NCBI GenBank assembly: GCA_030740335.1
Contig: JASLXL010000004.1
Span: 1 to 9,481 of the forward strand
DNA from: SAR202 cluster bacterium
GTDB lineage: Bacteria > Chloroflexota > Dehalococcoidia > SAR202 > CAJWER01
Reading direction: 5' to 3'
Length of the DNA stretch: 9,481 nucleotides
In this document: one piece after another, positions 1-6,313 of the stretch
How positions within the stretch are numbered: the first letter of the stretch is position 1
Layout: every line of letters begins with the position of its first letter
Program-made: the position numbers and the translations under genes
Notes under the pieces: model-generated
What the model was told of the DNA's origin: nothing
The model's input: only the letters and a program-made list of their open reading frames with translations
Databases searched by the model: none

Positions 1-2
1 GT

Positions 3-410
3 GAGCGTGACATCAGCCACTCCTCTGCTGAGCGTATTAACCTTCCCGAATCGTCTATGGCCCTCGACTACATCCTGGATCTGTTCACCGGTGTGGTAAG
101 GAAGAAGCACGTGTATCCGGAACGGATGCGCAAGAACGTGGACTCCACCCGCGGAGTGCTGTTCTCACAAAGGGTTCTGCTGGCTTTGATCGAAAAGGGC
201 ATGGCTCGTGAGGCTGCCTATGGGGTCGTCCACAGCAGGGCGATGGAAAGTTGGGAACAGGACCTGGACTTCCGAGAAATGATCTCGGTCGAACCAGAGG
301 TTTCAGAGCGCCTGACGGGGTCGGAATTGGAGTCGTTGTTCGACTACTCATACTATCTGCGGCACGTTGGTGAGATATTCGAGCGTGTCGGTCTTACGAA
401 GGAGGCCTAA
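3..410 (+). CDS. purB: Adenylosuccinate lyase, C-terminal part (5' end outside window)
   Basis: Only the last 135 residues are present; the reading frame enters from the left edge at base 3. Adenylosuccinate lyase splits SAICAR to AICAR plus fumarate and adenylosuccinate to AMP plus fumarate in cytosolic purine synthesis. The fragment opens with ERDISHSSAERI, the conserved late-active-site segment of bacterial PurB. It continues into an all-helical C-terminal domain (TRGVLFSQRVLLALIEKG, then AYGVVHSRAM) typical of this branch of the fumarase/aspartase superfamily. The lyase signature loop lies upstream and cannot be seen. The stop codon is one base before the purC start, and the purC Shine-Dalgarno lies inside the last purB codons, so the two are probably co-translated. 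Identification is confident from the motif and from the purC neighbour. Confidence 0.93.
   Translation, partial: ERDISHSSAERINLPESSMALDYILDLFTGVVRKKHVYPERMRKNVDSTRGVLFSQRVLLALIEKGMAREAAYGVVHSRAMESWEQDLDFREMISVEPEVSERLTGSELESLFDYSYYLRHVGEIFERVGLTKEA
399..405 (+). promoter_or_regulatory. Ribosome binding site of purC
   Basis: AAGGAGG sits within the last codons of purB, six bases before the ATG at 412. It fixes the purC start at 412 rather than at an in-frame start at 367, which would give an extra 15-residue extension inside purB. Confidence 0.85.
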
Positions 411-411
411 T

Positions 412-1287
412 ATGACGACGATTATGGAGTCACCACTTCCAGATCTGATCTACAGAGGCAAGGTCAGGGACACCCACGAGATGGGTGACGGATTGCTGCT
501 GATGGTAGCAACCGACCGCATCTCGGCATTTGATGTGGTCATGCCCAACGGCATACCGGACAAGGGCGCTGTCCTCTGCCAGCTGTCTTCATACTGGTTC
601 GCGCAGACGGCGGGCATCGTGCCCAATCACCTTGTTGCGCTGGCCGGGGACCGGGATGACGTGTCGGCGCCCCCCGAGATAGTACGACAAGCGATGGTCG
701 TGCGACGCGCGGAGCGGATCGACGTGGAGTGCGTAATCCGAGGATACATCACGGGTTCGGCATGGGCTGAGTACAAGAAATCTGGTACGGTCCAGGACTT
801 GCCGATGCCAACTGGCCTGCAAGAAGGCGACCGATTCCCCGAACCGCTTTTCACTCCGACGACCAAGGCTGAAGTTGGGCATGATGAGAACATGTCCAAG
901 CAAGAGGTCGAGGACATGGTCGGGGTCGATACTGCAAAGCTACTTGAGGCGACCACCGCCAAGGTCTACATGGCGGCCCACGAAATCGCTCTTGAAAAGG
1001 GGATCATCATAGCCGACACGAAGATGGAGTTCGGTTTCATTGATGGAGAGCTGACTCTCATCGACGAGCTGCTGACTCCAGACTCGAGCCGGTTCTGGGA
1101 CGCATCTGGGTACGCGCCTGGCAAATCGCAGCCGAACTTTGACAAGCAGTTCGTCCGCGACTGGCTAAACTCTCAGGGTTGGGACCACGAGCCACCCGCA
1201 CCTGCTCTACCTGATGATGTGGTGTCAAAGACCCGAGAGAGGTACCTGGAAGCCCACACACGGTTGACGGGAAACAGCCTTAGCTAG
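412..1287 (+). CDS. purC: Phosphoribosylaminoimidazole-succinocarboxamide synthase (SAICAR synthetase)
   Basis: 291 residues, the usual length of the longer bacterial form. It joins CAIR and aspartate using ATP to give SAICAR, the substrate of the PurB encoded just upstream. The N-terminal GKVRD (residues 16-20) is the conserved nucleotide-binding start of the fold. RIDVECVIRGYITGS (102-116) fits SAICAR synthetase signature 1, and IIIADTKMEFG (198-208) fits signature 2. LIDELLTPDSSRFW (216-229) is the conserved segment that follows. The start at 412 is chosen because of the strong AAGGAGG six bases upstream and because the protein then begins at the normal point of the family. No truncation or odd codon use is apparent. 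Confidence 0.97.
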   Translation: MTTIMESPLPDLIYRGKVRDTHEMGDGLLLMVATDRISAFDVVMPNGIPDKGAVLCQLSSYWFAQTAGIVPNHLVALAGDRDDVSAPPEIVRQAMVVRRAERIDVECVIRGYITGSAWAEYKKSGTVQDLPMPTGLQEGDRFPEPLFTPTTKAEVGHDENMSKQEVEDMVGVDTAKLLEATTAKVYMAAHEIALEKGIIIADTKMEFGFIDGELTLIDELLTPDSSRFWDASGYAPGKSQPNFDKQFVRDWLNSQGWDHEPPAPALPDDVVSKTRERYLEAHTRLTGNSLS

Positions 1288-1293
1288 GACAAT
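1264..1293 (+). promoter_or_regulatory. Possible weak internal promoter before the DUF3105 gene
   Basis: TTGACG (1264-1269) and GACAAT (1288-1293) are separated by 18 bases and match the sigma-70 consensus at 5/6 and 4/6 positions. They overlap the end of purC and lie 36 bases before the DUF3105 start. Such matches arise by chance, so this is only a candidate for separate expression of the DUF3105-purS pair. Confidence 0.2.
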
Positions 1294-1328
1294 GTGGACC
1301 AGACTATCAGAGGTGGTGGTGAGGATAA

Positions 1329-1967
1329 ATGGCGACAAGTTCTAAGCGCAACAAGGATCGAATGACTCCTACTCAGGTGCGGGCGGCCCGACGGCTGCGC
1401 CGCCAGCGTCGTAGGCGGTTCGTTAAATTTGCTGGCATGTCTGGGATATCACTGCTAGCGATAGTGTTCATCTTCTCTCTCTTCGCCGGTGGACTGAGAG
1501 GAGGCGGCGGGCCCTCGGGCAACACCGGCCCGGCCCCGACAGGACCTGGTCTGAGAATCCCAGCCCAGGGAGCGGACCATATTTCGCAGTCGCAGACACA
1601 CCCGGAGTACAACTCCGTCCCGGCAACCTCAGGATGGCACTATGGGGACGCCTCTGCCCCTGCTCCGTGGGGTGTCCACGGAGCCGCGTTGCCGGATGAG
1701 ATCCTTGTGCACAACCTGGAGCATGGTGGCGTTGGTATCCACTACAACTGCCCGGACGGGTGTGACGAGCTGGTTAGCCAACTCAAGGGCATCGCTGATC
1801 GCATGGGTAAGGTGATATTGTCGCCTTATCCTGGGATGGACACCAGAATCGCGTTGACAGCCTGGACGTTCTTGGACGCGTTCGATGAGTTCGACAAGGA
1901 CCGGGTCGAAGACTTTGCTCGGGCCCACGAGAGTTCCCCGAATGCCCCCGAGTACCTCGTGCCTTGA
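1329..1967 (+). CDS. DUF3105 family membrane-anchored protein
   Basis: 212 residues. A very basic cytoplasmic N-terminus (arginine-rich, residues about 19-30) is followed by one hydrophobic segment (about 32-54) and a Gly/Pro-rich linker (about 55-78). The arrangement suggests a single-pass protein with its C-terminal domain outside the cytoplasm. The domain (about 79-205) carries the DUF3105 hallmarks: HPEYNSVPATSGWHYG (91-106), VHNLEHGGV (127-135) and a CPDGC pair (141-145). The conserved histidines suggest metal binding, but the biochemical role is unknown. The ATG has a GAGG four bases upstream. It lies 41 bases after purC and 56 before purS, so it is probably co-transcribed with purine genes, although a membrane protein has no obvious place in that pathway. 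Family assignment is confident; function is not. Confidence 0.85.
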   Translation: MATSSKRNKDRMTPTQVRAARRLRRQRRRRFVKFAGMSGISLLAIVFIFSLFAGGLRGGGGPSGNTGPAPTGPGLRIPAQGADHISQSQTHPEYNSVPATSGWHYGDASAPAPWGVHGAALPDEILVHNLEHGGVGIHYNCPDGCDELVSQLKGIADRMGKVILSPYPGMDTRIALTAWTFLDAFDEFDKDRVEDFARAHESSPNAPEYLVP

Positions 1968-2023
1968 TTTAGGACGCGATCCCATCGTCACCTCTTAATC
2001 CCTCTGCGTAATCATGAGGCAGC

Positions 2024-2275
2024 ATGTACCTGGCCCGAGTCTACATAACTCTCAAGCCCACCATAAATGACCCGGTGGGCCTGACCATACGCGGAGGACT
2101 GCACGACCTGGGTTTCGGAGCAGTGGAGTCCGTTCGATCGGGCAAGTACATGGAGGTGCGTCTGGACGCGGGCAGCGAGCAAGATGCAGAGTCTGCTCTC
2201 AGGGGCATGTGCGAGAAGCTGCTGGCCAACCCGGTGATCGAGGAGTACCGCTTCGACCTTCGGCAGGCAGACTAG
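2024..2275 (+). CDS. purS: Phosphoribosylformylglycinamidine synthase subunit PurS
   Basis: 83 residues, the normal size of PurS. PurS bridges PurQ (glutaminase) and PurL (synthetase) in the three-part FGAM synthase and is needed for ammonia channelling. The sequence shows the typical small alpha/beta pattern: ARVYITLKPTINDPVG at the start, then GLHDLGFGAVESVRSGKYMEV, then a helix leading to NPVIEEYRFDL. A short GAGG lies four bases before the ATG. It is the last gene of the + strand block. purQ and purL, which usually follow purS directly, are absent here and must be elsewhere if the complex works. Confidence 0.93.
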   Translation: MYLARVYITLKPTINDPVGLTIRGGLHDLGFGAVESVRSGKYMEVRLDAGSEQDAESALRGMCEKLLANPVIEEYRFDLRQAD

Positions 2276-2294
2276 CCCACCGAGAAAGCCGCTA

Positions 2295-2324
2295 TCGACG
2301 TAGTTGACACGGCCACTTCGTCGA
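2295..2324. terminator. Candidate hairpin between the convergent purS and hisB genes
   Basis: TCGACG (2295-2300) and CGTCGA (2319-2324) form a perfect 6-base inverted repeat. After a T-T mismatch, AGT/ACT (2302-2304 / 2315-2317) can extend the stem. It sits midway in the 64-base gap between two converging stop codons, where a bidirectional terminator is expected. Neither strand has a T-run after the stem, so intrinsic termination is uncertain. Confidence 0.35.
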
Positions 2325-2339
2325 GATCACACGACCGCC

Positions 2340-2939
2340 CTAGCCTATGGTTCCCTTGGTGCTGGGGATATCGTCTGAGCGACGAGGGTCCATCGTGAGG
2401 GCCATTCGCATGGCTCGGGCCATTGCCTTGAACAGAGCCTCTGCCTTGTGGTGGTTGCTCTCCCCTGCCATGACACGCACGTGTATGTTGAATCTCCCCT
2501 GCTGAGCCAGCGACTCCAAGAAATGGTCCACCAGGTCGGGTGTCAGCCCGCCCATGTCACCTTCGCCCAGGCGAGTATCGAGCACGGCGTAGCCGCGACC
2601 GCTGAAGTCCACGGCAACTAAGGCAATCGCTTCGTCCAGGGGCACGTATGCGTGACCCATGCGGGTGATTCCGCGGGCATCGCCCACGGCCTCGGCGAAG
2701 GCTCGGCCAAGCAGGATAGCGGTGTCCTCCACCAGGTGGTGCCAGCCCACGTTCGTGTCGCCCGTTGCCTTTAGCTTCACGTCGATGAGACCATGGCGAG
2801 AGAGTTGAGCAAGCATGTGGTCGAGCATGCCGTTTCCCGTTTCGATCTCGTACTGGCCGGTACCGTCCAGATTGATCTCCACGGATATCTTTGTCTCGCC
2901 GGTCTCTCGGTTAAGGCTGGCTGTTCGCGATGATGTCAA
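2340..2939 (-). CDS. hisB: Imidazoleglycerol-phosphate dehydratase
   Basis: 199 residues, the monofunctional dehydratase without the HAD phosphatase half found in enterobacterial HisB. It converts imidazoleglycerol phosphate to imidazoleacetol phosphate with two bound metal ions. Visible landmarks are GNGMLDHMLAQLSRHG (35-50), the first metal motif GWHHLVED (65-72), DHF (138-140), the second motif ESNHHKAEALFKAMARAMR (160-178), and the C-terminal STKGTIG. The residue before the first HHxxE motif is Gly-Trp, whereas family members usually have an Asp/Glu two places before the His pair. The start is TTG: AAGGAT lies five bases upstream (2945-2950) and an in-frame TAG precedes it by two codons, so no longer start is possible. 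It is the last gene of the - strand block, 23 bases after the subunit-3 gene. Confidence 0.96.
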   Translation of the reverse strand: MTSSRTASLNRETGETKISVEINLDGTGQYEIETGNGMLDHMLAQLSRHGLIDVKLKATGDTNVGWHHLVEDTAILLGRAFAEAVGDARGITRMGHAYVPLDEAIALVAVDFSGRGYAVLDTRLGEGDMGGLTPDLVDHFLESLAQQGRFNIHVRVMAGESNHHKAEALFKAMARAMRMALTMDPRRSDDIPSTKGTIG

Positions 2940-2962
2940 TTGCTATCCTTTCGATGACTTGT

Positions 2963-3427
2963 TCAGGCGTCGCGATAGACCTGGTCGCGCTTTCGGACGC
3001 GCTCCAGAATCGCGATGTCGAAGGGTGCGAGGGAGTAGCCTCGGGGTTGTGGTGGCCTGGCGTCGATCCCCAGGGCCTCCAGGACTGTGGGTTCCGAGTA
3101 GTACCCAGCGTAGGTGCGTCTCAGGAGTTTGGTGAATCCAGGGCCATCAGCAGACTCGATCTTCTGTAAGACACTGTTCTTCCGGTCGATGCTCAGACTG
3201 CCGAAGGACGCTACATAATCGGTTTGACTGACTGCCTCAATGGCCGCGAGTACGTCTGTTAGGACTCGCCTCAGTGGCAGTGAGGCTCCACCGGCGCGAT
3301 CCAGGTAGTCGACCACGCCGACGTCTCCTGCCCCTGGCAGGTCGTCATGGGTCGGCACCAGGCGGTTCAGGACCTCCTTCGCCAGTCCCCGTTGGGCTTC
3401 GGACATGAAGTTTTTCGTATTGCCCAT
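2963..3427 (-). CDS. Gluconate 2-dehydrogenase subunit 3 family protein (GMC partner)
   Basis: 154 residues from the ATG at 3427, chosen because AGGGAG lies four bases upstream; the in-frame ATG at 3448 has no ribosome site. The helical protein has the family pattern: AKEVLNRLVPTHDDLPGAGDVGVVDYLD (16-43), a central helical region, TYAGYYSEPTVLEALG (105-120), and PPQPRGYSLAPFDIAILERV (125-144). In known membrane-bound sugar-acid dehydrogenases this small subunit pairs with the GMC flavoprotein and helps its maturation or export. Such subunits often carry a Tat signal, but none is visible here, suggesting a cytoplasmic complex. It lies 94 bases downstream of the GMC gene, and the two form a pair inside the histidine operon. 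Family assignment is good; the substrate of the complex is unknown. Confidence 0.82.
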   Translation of the reverse strand: MGNTKNFMSEAQRGLAKEVLNRLVPTHDDLPGAGDVGVVDYLDRAGGASLPLRRVLTDVLAAIEAVSQTDYVASFGSLSIDRKNSVLQKIESADGPGFTKLLRRTYAGYYSEPTVLEALGIDARPPQPRGYSLAPFDIAILERVRKRDQVYRDA

Positions 3428-3521
3428 TCTGCTCCCTGTCACACACATACTACCGATTTGCCGGGCGCAGGTCTCTAGTCTGGAGGGTCTACTTGTGGCA
3501 ACTCTCCCGCTCTAACTGCTC

Positions 3522-5138
3522 CTACGACACGCCGTGACGAGCTTCGGATCGGAGCTGGTCTGCCATGTAGAGGGTGATTGCCTGTATGGTCGATGTCGGG
3601 TTCACCGCCCCGCCCGTTACCAGGACGCTACCGTCAATGACGTACAGGTTTGGCACATCGTGGGACCGGCCCGATGCATCTACCACAGAATTTTCGGGAT
3701 CGGTCCCCATTCGAGCGGTGCCCATCAGATGCCAGCCGGCGGGTCTCAGGAGGGGGTTGGCGATCACCTGACTCGCGCCCGCGGCCTCGAGAACCTGTGT
3801 GGCTCGGTTTATCCCATCGTCCAGCATCCGGCTGCTGTTCTCGCTTAGTGAGTATGTCACCTTGGGTGAGGGGATGCCGTCGCTGTCGGTGAGAGAGGCA
3901 TCTAGCGTCACCGTATTGTGCACCTCGGGGAGGTCTTCCCCGATAACACACAACGTGGCGGTATGCCCGAGACGTTCGGAAAATGACTCGCTGTGGCTAT
4001 CTCCCCAACTGATCGGTCCGTGCCCGCCAAGGCCGCTCAGGGCTGTGTTGACCGGCCCGGCACTCCTGGCGATTTGGAACGTATACCCTCGGACGAAGTC
4101 CCTTGATTGGTCCGTCTCATAGAATTCCTGGCTGAGTATGGAGCCGCCGATGGGCCCTTGGAAGCCATCAAGTTGCTCGTCGAATACGCCCGTGACCATC
4201 GCATACGGGTGGTACATCAGGTTCTTGCCCACGAGCCCACTGCTGTTTGCGAGGCCGTTTGGGAATTTTGACGAAGCCGAATTCAGGAGTAGCCGGGGTG
4301 TGCCTACGCCGTTGCACGCTATAACCACGACCTTTGCCTTTTGTTCGTGTACTTGCCCGTCGGGCCCGTAGTACACGACCCCATTTGCGAGACCGTCGGG
4401 GCCTACGGTGATCTCACGAACCCTTGATCCGGTCCTGAGCTCGACGCCAGCCGCCACGGATTTGGGCCAGTAGGTCACATCGGTGCTGGACTTCGCCCGG
4501 CGTGTGCAGCCTATGTCGCACGGACCGCAATTGTTGCAGGCGGGCCGGCCGTCATAGGCTGCCGTGTTGATGGCGCAGTCCGATGGCCACCAGTGCCAAC
4601 CAAGCTTGTCGAAACCGCGCACCACGGTCTCACCCAGCTTGCCGAGTGGTACGGGCGGCGTCTGGCGCGGTGTCTTGGAAGGATACGCCGGGTCCCCTGT
4701 CATGCCTGCGACGCCCATCATTCGGTCGTTCAGGTCAAAGTAGGGCTCCAAATCCTCGTAGGACATTGGGAAGTCGTCGGCGACACCATCCAGGGTCTTC
4801 ACGCGAAAATCCGATGGGTGGAATCGGGGGAAATGTGCGCTCCAGTGTATGGTACTGCCGCCGACGGCGTTGTACATCAACGGCGTGATTGGTGAGTCCT
4901 CATCGTTGACCGGGTAGTCCTCTGGCAGCGCCCGGACGTTGGGATCGGGGCTCATTGGTCCTAGTCGTGATAGCTCCCAGTCGGTGTCGACACTCGGGTA
5001 TTCGTCCGGGTTGACCCAGCCGCCCTGTTCCATACACACGGTGGCAATGCCGGCCTGCGATAGACTCCATGCGAACGCGGCGCCGGAGGCTCCGGCTCCT
5101 ATGATCAGCACGTCTGGGTTCGAGCCTTGGGCACCCAT
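3522..5138 (-). CDS. GMC-family FAD-dependent oxidoreductase (gluconate dehydrogenase flavoprotein-like)
   Basis: 538 residues. The N-terminal FAD-binding Rossmann motif is VLIIGAGASGAAFAW (10-24), with Glu37 at the end of the second strand for the ribose. AVGGSTIHWS (91-100) is the conserved FAD-contact region. The C-terminal GMC domain has GWHLMGTARMG (468-478) with the catalytic His470, and VIDGSVLVTGGAVNPTSTIQA (500-520) with Asn513. A Cys cluster C-x2-C-x2-C-x3-C (Cys201, 204, 207, 211) has ferredoxin-like spacing and might hold an iron-sulfur cluster. There is no signal peptide or Tat motif, so it is probably cytoplasmic. The ATG overlaps the hisC stop as TAATG and has a strong AGGAGGT upstream, implying coupling to hisC. 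Its partner subunit-3 gene follows. It likely oxidises an alcohol or sugar-type substrate; which one cannot be read from the sequence. Confidence 0.9.
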   Translation of the reverse strand: MGAQGSNPDVLIIGAGASGAAFAWSLSQAGIATVCMEQGGWVNPDEYPSVDTDWELSRLGPMSPDPNVRALPEDYPVNDEDSPITPLMYNAVGGSTIHWSAHFPRFHPSDFRVKTLDGVADDFPMSYEDLEPYFDLNDRMMGVAGMTGDPAYPSKTPRQTPPVPLGKLGETVVRGFDKLGWHWWPSDCAINTAAYDGRPACNNCGPCDIGCTRRAKSSTDVTYWPKSVAAGVELRTGSRVREITVGPDGLANGVVYYGPDGQVHEQKAKVVVIACNGVGTPRLLLNSASSKFPNGLANSSGLVGKNLMYHPYAMVTGVFDEQLDGFQGPIGGSILSQEFYETDQSRDFVRGYTFQIARSAGPVNTALSGLGGHGPISWGDSHSESFSERLGHTATLCVIGEDLPEVHNTVTLDASLTDSDGIPSPKVTYSLSENSSRMLDDGINRATQVLEAAGASQVIANPLLRPAGWHLMGTARMGTDPENSVVDASGRSHDVPNLYVIDGSVLVTGGAVNPTSTIQAITLYMADQLRSEARHGVS

Positions 5139-6232
5139 TAGCTACCTCCTTGGAGCAGCGATCGCATCGCGCCGATCAGTGCGTCGTTCTGGGATGGTGA
5201 GCCGATCGATATCCTAAATGTGTCGTGCAGGCGCTCTGTCGAGAACTGTCTCACGAAAATTCCTCTGGCGGCCAGCCCGTCGTATATCTCCCCTGCTCTC
5301 CCGGAATCAAAATTGCACAGAATGAAAGTCCCGCTGGATGGCCATGGACCGACCCCGGGTGTGGCTTCGAGAAGCTCCATAACCCGGTCGCGTTCGGCGA
5401 CGATTTTCTGTACACGGCCCAGCAACTCCTCGGTGTCGTCGAGGGACGCAACCAGCGCCGCCTCAGCCGCGATATTCACGTTATAGGGCGATTTGATATC
5501 CATGATGCGCTGCACGAGGGTTGGGCTCATGAGACCATAGCCAATTCGAAGACCGGCCAGTCCGGCCCACTTGCTCATCGTACGCAAAACCACCAGATTT
5601 TCGAACTCAGGTACGAGGTTGCCCATAGTGACACCACAAAACTCGTAGTAGGCCTCGTCTACGACGACGATAAGTCCGGCCGATAGCAGCTCCCTGACGT
5701 CTTTTTCAGAGGTCAGATTTCCGGTTGGGTTATTGGGGGAGGCTATGAATACCAATTTGGCATCGTGTTCCCTCGCGGCGGATACGACACCAGCGACATC
5801 GACGTCGAACCTATCGTCTCGGGAGACGAGGGCGATGTTCGCTCCGGCCAACCGCGCGCCGAAGTCGTACATGCCAAATGTAGGTTCCGAGTCGATGACT
5901 GTATCCCCTAATGAGACGAAGAGGCGGAAGAGCAAGTCGATGAGCTCGTCGCTGCCAGCGCCGGCGACGATGTGCTCGACACCCAGGCCCGTGTATTCGG
6001 CGAGGGCGGCACGGATGCTACGCTGCGCTGGATCAGGATAGACGTGGAGCGCGGCATCGGCTATTGCTGCGACAGCCTTGGGCGAAGGGCCGTACTGGTT
6101 CTCGTTGCCATTGAGCTTGATGACCTGGTCCTCGGGGATGCCCGCCCGCTTCGCCAAAATTTCTGGAGGGTCTACCGGGCTATATGTCTTTATTTTGGCC
6201 AGGTGGGGCTGGACCAGAGAGTTGATGTCCAT
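5138..6232 (-). CDS. hisC: Histidinol-phosphate aminotransferase
   Basis: 364 residues, a normal length for this PLP-dependent class I/II aminotransferase. It transfers the amino group of glutamate to imidazoleacetol phosphate, the HisB product, giving histidinol phosphate. The sequence shows LNGNENQYGPSP (40-51) in the substrate-binding N-terminal region, SPNNPTG (165-171), VDEAYYEF (191-198) with Asp192 for the PLP ring nitrogen, and RTMSKWAGLAGLRIGYG (217-233) with the Schiff-base lysine Lys221 and phosphate-binding Arg229. FRISIG (339-344) contains the substrate-carboxylate arginine Arg340. The ATG at 6232 has AGGAGT ten bases upstream, a slightly long spacing. An 81-base gap separates it from hisD, and its stop overlaps the GMC start. 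Confidence 0.96.
   Translation of the reverse strand: MDINSLVQPHLAKIKTYSPVDPPEILAKRAGIPEDQVIKLNGNENQYGPSPKAVAAIADAALHVYPDPAQRSIRAALAEYTGLGVEHIVAGAGSDELIDLLFRLFVSLGDTVIDSEPTFGMYDFGARLAGANIALVSRDDRFDVDVAGVVSAAREHDAKLVFIASPNNPTGNLTSEKDVRELLSAGLIVVVDEAYYEFCGVTMGNLVPEFENLVVLRTMSKWAGLAGLRIGYGLMSPTLVQRIMDIKSPYNVNIAAEAALVASLDDTEELLGRVQKIVAERDRVMELLEATPGVGPWPSSGTFILCNFDSGRAGEIYDGLAARGIFVRQFSTERLHDTFRISIGSPSQNDALIGAMRSLLQGGS
5144..5150 (-). promoter_or_regulatory. Ribosome binding site of the GMC gene, inside the hisC end
   Basis: On the minus strand AGGAGGT lies five bases before the ATG at 5138 and within the last codons of hisC. With the TAATG stop/start overlap this is textbook geometry for translational coupling, so GMC synthesis should follow hisC translation. 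Confidence 0.85.
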
Positions 6233-6252
6233 AATTTGGATGACTCCTGCCG

Positions 6253-6265
6253 GGGGCTCTGCCCC
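6253..6265. other. GC hairpin in the hisD-hisC gap
   Basis: GGGGC, TCT, GCCCC form a perfect 5-base stem with a 3-base loop, located just before the hisC ribosome site (6243-6248 on the minus strand). A second short inverted repeat, ACCG/CGGT (6270-6273 / 6280-6283), lies next to it. No T-run follows on the minus strand, so it is more likely an mRNA stability or translation element than a terminator. Its function is not known. Confidence 0.4.
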
Positions 6266-6313
6266 TCACACCGTTTTGTCGGTCTGCAAATCTCGAAACC
6301 TGGACTCGGTAGC

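Noticed and set aside
367..411. Upstream extension of purC by 15 codons
   Set aside because: It would overlap purB, adds an unconserved arginine-rich stretch, and ignores the strong AAGGAGG placed for the ATG at 412.
3428..3448. Earlier ATG for the subunit-3 gene at 3448
   Set aside because: No ribosome site precedes it, whereas AGGGAG precedes the ATG at 3427.
3428..3521. Repeated AGACC words in the GMC to subunit-3 gap
   Set aside because: Too short to be a meaningful repeat; no promoter, hairpin or small gene could be supported in this gap.
6253..6265. Hairpin as an intrinsic terminator after hisD
   Set aside because: The stem is only five bases with no T-run, and the operon continues into hisC.
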